64,000 nucleotides of DNA from Pseudomonadales bacterium (GTDB lineage Bacteria; Pseudomonadota; Gammaproteobacteria; Pseudomonadales; UBA7239): assembly GCA_041395665.1 (NCBI GenBank), contig JAWLAB010000001.1, forward strand, positions 1 through 64,000, written 5' to 3'. Shown here one piece after another: positions 59,240 through 64,000 of the stretch (within the stretch, counting starts at the first letter, position 1; every line of letters starts with the position of its first letter). The position numbers and the translations under genes are program-made. The notes under the pieces are model-generated. The model saw nothing but the letters and a program-made list of their open reading frames with translations. It was not told the DNA's origin and did no database searches.

Positions 59240-62077
59240 TTATAGCGAGGATACCGCCAACAACGGCTGCAAAAAGCGCCCCGTGTGCGAGTGCTTGTCA
59301 CGCGCCACATCTTCCGGCGTACCCGAGGCGATGATGCGTCCGCCGCCCGAACCACCCTCCGGCCCTAAATCGACAATCCAATCCGCCGTTTTAATGACAT
59401 CCAAATTGTGCTCGATCACCACCACGGTGTTGCCCTGATCACGCAAACGCATCAACACTGCAAGCAGCTGAGCGATGTCATGGAAATGCAAACCTGTCGT
59501 CGGCTCGTCCAAAATATAAATCGTTTTGCCCGTGCTGCGCTTTGACAATTCCTTCGCTAACTTCACGCGCTGTGCTTCACCACCCGATAGCGTGGTCGCA
59601 TTCTGGCCAAGGCGAATATAAGACAGCCCGACATCCAATAGCGTTTGCAATTTATTGGCGATGACTGGAACCGCTTTGAAAAATTCAAACGCCACTTCAA
59701 CCGTCATATCCAATACATCGTGAATATTTTTGCCTTTGTACAACACTTCTAATGTTTCACGGTTGTAGCGTTTGCCTTGGCAGACATCGCAAGCGACATA
59801 CACATCCGGTAAGAAATGCATTTCCACTTTGGTCACACCATCGCCTTCGCAAGCTTCACAGCGACCACCTTTGACATTGAAACTAAAACGCCCTGGCTGA
59901 TAACCGCGCGAACGCGCTTCTTGCGTGCCTGCAAACAAATCGCGAATCGCTGTGAACATGCCGGTGTAAGTGGCTGGATTGGAACGCGGCGTGCGACCGA
60001 TGGGGCTTTGGTCAATATCAATGCATTTATCAATATGTTCCAAGCCACGAATCGCTTCGTAGGCTGCAGGTTTTAGTGTGGTTGCACCGTTGAGTTGCTC
60101 CGCCAAAATAGGAAATAGTGTGTGATTGATGAGCGTAGATTTTCCAGAACCTGAAACGCCCGTCACGCAAGTGAACAAACCCAAAGGAATTTCTAAATTC
60201 ACATCGTGCAAATTGTTGCCAGTTGCGCCTTCCAGTACCAATATTTTTTCTGGATTTAACAGCAGGCGTTTTTTAGGCACCGCAATCTTTTTTCTGCCAG
60301 AGAGATAATCGCCTGTCAGCGATTTTTTATTATTGAGGATGTCTGGCAACAATCCGCTAGCAACAATTTCTCCGCCGTGCACGCCAGCACCTGGACCGAT
60401 ATCGACGATAAAATCTGCCGCTTTTATCGCGTCTTCATCGTGCTCCACCACAATCACGGTGTTGCCCAAATCGCGCAAACGAATCAGTGTTGAAAGCAAT
60501 CTTTCGTTGTCGCGTTGATGTAAGCCAATGGAAGGCTCGTCCAAGATATACATCACGCCGACCAAACCCGCGCCGATTTGCGAAGCTAGACGAATGCGCT
60601 GCGCCTCGCCGCCTGATAAAGTTTCTGCACTGCGATTGAGTGTTAAATAATTGAGACCGACATCGACCAAAAAGCGCAAACGCTCTTGGATTTCTTTCAA
60701 GATTTTCTCGGCAATTTTCCCTTGGCGACCTTTCAGCTCCAGCTGTGAAAAATAACTAAAGCCATCGCCTACGGGTAATTCTGTTAATTCTGCCAGCGTG
60801 CGATTATCCACATACACATGGCGCGACTCTTTGCGCAAACGCGTACCGCCACAATCTGGACAAGATTGGTTGCTGATGTATTTCGCCAAATCTTCACGCA
60901 CGCTATTGGATTCTGTTTCGTGATAGCGACGATCCATGTTGTTGACGATGCCCTCAAACGGATGCTGCCGCTGATACACATCGCCACGATCGTTGGCGTA
61001 GGTGAACACAATGTCATCTTCGCCAGAACCGTACAGCAAAATTTGCCGCTGTGATTTTTTCAATTTCTCCCACGGCGTATCAACATCAAAACCGTAGTGA
61101 TCGGCCAGCGAAGTCAGCATTTGAAAATAGTAAAAATTGCGTCTATCCCAACCGCGTATCGCGCCTTCGCTGATAGAAGCTTCTGGAAATTGTACAATGC
61201 GGCTCGGATCAAAAAACTGTTTTACACCCAAGCCATCACAACCGGGGCAAGCGCCGGCAGGACTGTTGAATGAAAACATGCGCGGCTCCAGCTCGTTGAT
61301 GCTGTAATCGCACACGGGGCAGGCAAACTTTGCTGAAAAAACTTGCTCTGGCTGTTTTGCATTGTCCATGTGTGCAATTTGCGCGATACCTTCTGACAAT
61401 TTAAGCGCCGTCTCAAACGATTCCGCCAGACGCAGTTGAATATCCGCACGCACACTGAAACGATCAACCACCACTTCAATGGTGTGCTTGATATTTTTTG
61501 CCAATTTCGGTGCGTCATCCAAATCACACACCACGCCATCAATGCGCGCACGCACAAAACCTTGGCTTTTTAATTTCTCAATGACATGCGCGTGTTCACC
61601 TTTGCGATCGCGAATCACCGGCGCTAACAGCATCAGCTTGGTATTTTCTGGCATTGCCAACACCGCATCGACCATTTGACTCACGGTTTGTGCTGATAAC
61701 GGTTTACCGTGTTCAGGACAGCGCGGCTCACCCGCGCGCGCAAACAATAAACGCAAGTAATCGTAAATTTCAGTGATAGTGCCCACGGTGGAACGCGGGT
61801 TATGCGAAGTGGATTTTTGTTCAATAGAAATGGCGGGCGACAAACCTTCGATGTGATCGACATCAGGCTTATCCATCATCGACAAAAATTGGCGCGCATA
61901 AGTGGAGAGTGACTCCACATAACGGCGCTGCCCTTCGGCGTACAGCGTGTCAAACGCCAACGACGATTTTCCAGAGCCCGACAAACCGGTAAATATCACC
62001 AATTTATCGCGCGGAATATCGAGATTAATGTTTTTCAGATTATGGGTGCGCGCACCGCGAATTTGGATACTTTTCAT
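59240..62077 (-). CDS. uvrA: Excinuclease ABC subunit A
   Basis: UvrA, the 945-residue damage sensor of nucleotide excision repair. Two ABC ATPase modules are complete: first Walker A GLSGSGKSSLAFDTL (near 31-45) with LSGGEAQRIRLASQIG, second GVSGSGKSTLINHTL (near 640) with LSGGEAQRVKLAKELSKR. Zinc modules CPVCDYSINE with CPGCDGLG, and CEACEGDG with CDVCQGKRYN, are intact. ATG at 62077 is preferred over a TTG one codon earlier. I see no LexA box upstream. It is co-oriented with hisB but probably independent. Confidence 0.98.
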   Translation of the reverse strand: MKSIQIRGARTHNLKNINLDIPRDKLVIFTGLSGSGKSSLAFDTLYAEGQRRYVESLSTYARQFLSMMDKPDVDHIEGLSPAISIEQKSTSHNPRSTVGTITEIYDYLRLLFARAGEPRCPEHGKPLSAQTVSQMVDAVLAMPENTKLMLLAPVIRDRKGEHAHVIEKLKSQGFVRARIDGVVCDLDDAPKLAKNIKHTIEVVVDRFSVRADIQLRLAESFETALKLSEGIAQIAHMDNAKQPEQVFSAKFACPVCDYSINELEPRMFSFNSPAGACPGCDGLGVKQFFDPSRIVQFPEASISEGAIRGWDRRNFYYFQMLTSLADHYGFDVDTPWEKLKKSQRQILLYGSGEDDIVFTYANDRGDVYQRQHPFEGIVNNMDRRYHETESNSVREDLAKYISNQSCPDCGGTRLRKESRHVYVDNRTLAELTELPVGDGFSYFSQLELKGRQGKIAEKILKEIQERLRFLVDVGLNYLTLNRSAETLSGGEAQRIRLASQIGAGLVGVMYILDEPSIGLHQRDNERLLSTLIRLRDLGNTVIVVEHDEDAIKAADFIVDIGPGAGVHGGEIVASGLLPDILNNKKSLTGDYLSGRKKIAVPKKRLLLNPEKILVLEGATGNNLHDVNLEIPLGLFTCVTGVSGSGKSTLINHTLFPILAEQLNGATTLKPAAYEAIRGLEHIDKCIDIDQSPIGRTPRSNPATYTGMFTAIRDLFAGTQEARSRGYQPGRFSFNVKGGRCEACEGDGVTKVEMHFLPDVYVACDVCQGKRYNRETLEVLYKGKNIHDVLDMTVEVAFEFFKAVPVIANKLQTLLDVGLSYIRLGQNATTLSGGEAQRVKLAKELSKRSTGKTIYILDEPTTGLHFHDIAQLLAVLMRLRDQGNTVVVIEHNLDVIKTADWIVDLGPEGGSGGGRIIASGTPEDVARDKHSHTGRFLQPLLAVSSL

Positions 62078-62105
62078 CAAACAGCCATCCAGCAGACGAT
62101 CGGCG

Positions 62106-62111
62106 ATTATA
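62106..62111 (-). promoter_or_regulatory. Possible -10 box of uvrA
   Basis: A perfect TATAAT on the minus strand, 29 bp upstream of the uvrA ATG and followed by CGCC. The region 17-18 bases further up (TGATCA) is a poor -35 match. The divergent RDD gene starts 49 bp to the right. Confidence 0.35.
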
Positions 62112-62159
62112 CCGCCTGTCGCTTATACTGATCACCGCACACTGTTCTGTGGAATATCT

Positions 62160-62603
62160 ATGTTGCCCAACGCACCGCTGTGGCGTCGCCTGACCGCATT
62201 GATTTACGACAGCTTCTTAATTTTTGGCTTACTGATGTTATTCGGCGGTATTGCTGTTGGTGTTGAGAGCTGGATTTTTGGCAAAACTTATGTGGAAACC
62301 TCATCCACCGCTGGCGGCAATCCATTGGTTTTTGTAGGGATGATTCTGGTTGTCTGCGTGTTTTATTGTGTTTTCTGGCGCTACAACCGACAAACTCTGG
62401 GAATGCAAGCTTGGCGCCTCCAATTAGAAACCGTTGATGGATCACCGCTGACTTTTACGCACTGCATCAAACGCTGGCTGGCTGGTGTGTTGTCTCTTGC
62501 CTGTGGCGGCTTAGGCTTTTTATGGTGTTTATTGCCACAACACAACACTTGGCACGATATGTTGTCTGGAACGCGAGTAGCTGTGCACGAAAAAAGAAAA
62601 TAG
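62160..62603 (+). CDS. RDD family membrane protein
   Basis: A 147-residue protein with three or four membrane segments. The N-terminal LPNAPLWRRLTALIYDSFLI contains the family R..A...D pattern, the QTLGMQAWRLQLETVDGSPL segment follows the second helix pair, and the C-terminal CLLPQHNTWHDMLSGTRVAV ends the fold. RDD proteins have been linked to ion (Na+/H+) transport or membrane stress, but the role here is unknown. The stop codon lies within a bidirectional terminator hairpin. Confidence 0.88.
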   Translation: MLPNAPLWRRLTALIYDSFLIFGLLMLFGGIAVGVESWIFGKTYVETSSTAGGNPLVFVGMILVVCVFYCVFWRYNRQTLGMQAWRLQLETVDGSPLTFTHCIKRWLAGVLSLACGGLGFLWCLLPQHNTWHDMLSGTRVAVHEKRK

Positions 62604-62621
62604 CTTGATGCTATTTTCTTT
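62593..62621. terminator. Bidirectional terminator between RDD gene and lptG
   Basis: A perfect 12-bp stem AAAGAAAATAGC (62593-62604) with GCTATTTTCTTT (62610-62621), TTGAT loop. The RDD stop (62601-62603) is inside the left arm, and the lptG stop (complement of 62621-62623) begins at the right arm. It serves both converging genes, though the stem is A+T rich. Confidence 0.75.
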
Positions 62622-63700
62622 CACTTGACGCGAGCTAAGAAAAAGAACCCCAAACCCCAGCAAACAACGATAGGAAGAGCGATTGCCATCCACGGAGAAA
62701 AACCGTACACCATACTAGCCGGCCCCAAAATACTTTGACTAAAACGAAATGCCATACCGAGCATAATGCCAAAGAACAACCGATAACCCATTGTTGTTGC
62801 GCGCAGCGACCCAAAAATAGTGGAAATCGCTACCAACACCAAACCAATCATTGCCAACGGTTGCAGCACTTTCCCCCAAAAAGTCAGCTCAAAAGTACGC
62901 GCATCCTGATTCTGATCACCGAGATAATTAATATAGTAGTGCAGCTCCCGCATACTCATCTCTTCTGGATCAAGTGCAACAACCGCTACCAAGTTAGGAT
63001 TCAATTCACTCTTCCAAAAATTTTCTTGTACATCAATTTTGGTTTCATTGTTATCAAACGTAGTTGTTCTTGCATTTTCAAGCTGCCAACCAGGCTCTGT
63101 ACCATCTCCCTTGTGCACGGCGCGCGGAGCGTACTGTGCAAATTTCATTTCACCATCATCACTAAAGGCGAAGCGTGCAAACCCGAACACATCGCCCTGA
63201 GCATTGACATAATTAAAATGAACAAATTGATTTTCTTGTCTCAACCAAAGGCCATGCGTACTACGAATCAAGTTATAAAGAGGGTCTTCCTCTATTTTTT
63301 CGGCTCGAAAGTGGTTGGCGTAGCGATCTGCTGCTGGCACAACAAACTCACGCACTAAACCTATCAGTACAATCAATACTAGCGCTGGTTTAATAACCAT
63401 TAAAACAATATTAAGCACTGACACACCGCTGGCTCGCATAACGGTCAACTCGCTCTGGCTTGCCAATACCCCCAAACCCAGCAGGCTGCCAATCAGCAGC
63501 GCAAAAGTTGCATTTGTAGCCACCATGCCAGGTACGCTAAAAATCACATAAATGAAGATATTTATTAGACTGTAATGATCGGGGGCATCTGACATTTCTT
63601 CTGCAAACAATGACACAGAAAACAAGCCAACCAACATGGCAATTACCAATAAAGTGGCTGCCACAATATGTTTCGCCACATAGCGGTTTAACTGTTTCAT
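62621..63700 (-). CDS. lptG: LPS export ABC transporter permease LptG
   Basis: LptG, 359 residues, an inner-membrane permease of the LptB2FG complex that extracts LPS toward the LptC-LptA-LptD bridge. Six membrane segments (three N-terminal within 1-120, three C-terminal within 265-355) flank a large periplasmic jellyroll domain (about 125-265). MKQLNRYVAKHIVAATLLVI, SELTVMRASGVSVLNIV (the coupling region) and the C-terminal FRFSQSILGPASMVYGFSPW are typical. ATG overlaps the lptF stop by 4 bases. Confidence 0.95.
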   Translation of the reverse strand: MKQLNRYVAKHIVAATLLVIAMLVGLFSVSLFAEEMSDAPDHYSLINIFIYVIFSVPGMVATNATFALLIGSLLGLGVLASQSELTVMRASGVSVLNIVLMVIKPALVLIVLIGLVREFVVPAADRYANHFRAEKIEEDPLYNLIRSTHGLWLRQENQFVHFNYVNAQGDVFGFARFAFSDDGEMKFAQYAPRAVHKGDGTEPGWQLENARTTTFDNNETKIDVQENFWKSELNPNLVAVVALDPEEMSMRELHYYINYLGDQNQDARTFELTFWGKVLQPLAMIGLVLVAISTIFGSLRATTMGYRLFFGIMLGMAFRFSQSILGPASMVYGFSPWMAIALPIVVCWGLGFFFLARVK

Positions 63701-64000
63701 GCGGTTTTTCTCCGCTGCAGCAACCTGTCACTGAATAGCAGCAACATAGCTATAGCAAAAAACAATATATGTGCCGTCAACATGCCTGGCATAATACTGA
63801 TATCACCCTCGCTTATTTTTCTACGCAAAATATCCAGCGTCGTCATATAAGCAAAATAGAGCAGAATGGCTGGCAATAGCTTGATATAACGCCCCTGCCT
63901 TGGCGTTGTCTTACTCATTGCAACAGCTAGAGCTGCGACTAGCAAAACCAAAACAATTAATGAGAATCGCCATTGCAGTGTCGCGATTAGTGATAGGCGC
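63697..64000 (-). CDS. lptF: LPS export permease LptF, C-terminal part (runs off the window)
   Basis: The last ~100 codons of LptF, partner of LptG. The visible part starts RLSLIATLQWRFSLIV at the window edge and contains VAMSKTTPRQGRYIKLLPAI, the conserved segment before the final two membrane helices, and ends SDRLLQRRKTA. The stop overlaps the lptG start (ATGA), the standard lptF-lptG coupling. The gene is cut by the window end, so its N-terminal part is not visible. Confidence 0.9.
   Translation of the reverse strand, partial: RLSLIATLQWRFSLIVLVLLVAALAVAMSKTTPRQGRYIKLLPAILLYFAYMTTLDILRRKISEGDISIMPGMLTAHILFFAIAMLLLFSDRLLQRRKTA

Noticed and set aside
62081..62159. LexA (SOS) box expected upstream of uvrA
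   Set aside because: No CTG-N10-CAG palindrome is found in the uvrA-RDD gap; half sites such as TACTG and CACTG are present but not paired at the right distance.
62735..63358. Open frame of 207 codons on the plus strand opposite lptG
   Set aside because: Antisense shadow inside lptG, low-complexity composition, no recognisable domain and no start signals.

Overview
The window is a stretch of a gammaproteobacterial chromosome, almost entirely housekeeping genes. The gene neighbourhoods (rpsP-rimM-trmD-rplS followed by xerD and dsbC; mutY-yggX; hisB-hisH-hisA; tesA divergent from ybbA-ybbP; lptF-lptG; argD-argF; NfeD-QmcA) and the protein sequences point to the Pseudomonadales/Cellvibrionales side of the Gammaproteobacteria. 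The order-level call is inference; no phylogeny could be run. There is no prophage, insertion sequence or CRISPR array, and no gene-free stretch longer than 300 bases.

Layout. 1-0.9 kb: the start of the str operon (rpsL, partial rpsG) leaving the left edge. 1.0-4.7 kb (minus): ffh with a broken frame, a lipid A acyltransferase, and an NfeD/QmcA membrane-quality pair. 4.9-10.2 kb (plus): rpsP-rimM-trmD-rplS, xerD, dsbC, mutY, yggX and tRNA-Phe. 10.2-17.2 kb is the most accessory part: a nickel/cobalt-type efflux pump with a CsoR/RcnR-family repressor, two small membrane proteins, an ECF sigma factor, a glutathione transferase, NnrS, a CopD-like protein, a cytochrome b561 and an Fsr-type MFS pump. 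17.4-19.5 kb: argD-argF. 19.6-34.3 kb is one long minus-strand run: tesA, bioA, sirB2, bolA, a GT-C-like membrane protein, an anchored hypothetical protein, a nitroreductase, murJ, a second GT-C-like membrane protein, secA, argJ, a MutT/TenI fusion and a SnoaL-like protein. 34.3-38.1 kb (plus): ybbA-ybbP and zapG. 38.2-39.3 kb: an alanine-glyoxylate-type aminotransferase.

39.4-53.2 kb is the complete S10-spc-alpha ribosomal super-operon on the minus strand (rpsJ to rplQ, including secY, rpoA and the small rpmD and rpmJ), with a strong promoter at 53254-53282 and a terminator overlapping the rplQ stop. 53.3-64 kb holds folD with an overlapping hexapeptide acyltransferase, suhB, malonyl-CoA decarboxylase, hisB-hisH-hisA (no hisF), uvrA, an RDD-family protein, and lptG with the end of lptF.

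Several genes carry frame lesions, three of them normally essential: ffh (two indels and an in-frame TAA), rpsH (three indels) and rplV (one). A GT-C-like gene has one indel in an A6 run, and a DUF2231 gene has a premature TGA. Most indels sit at or beside short base repeats, and the flanking protein sequence stays well conserved in the shifted frames, so sequence or assembly error is the leading explanation. No clearly novel system is visible. The best leads are the two GT-C-like membrane proteins on either side of murJ, the metal-sensor/operator unit with an atypical ligand set, the ECF-sigma cluster, and the reorganised str/S10 and his loci.
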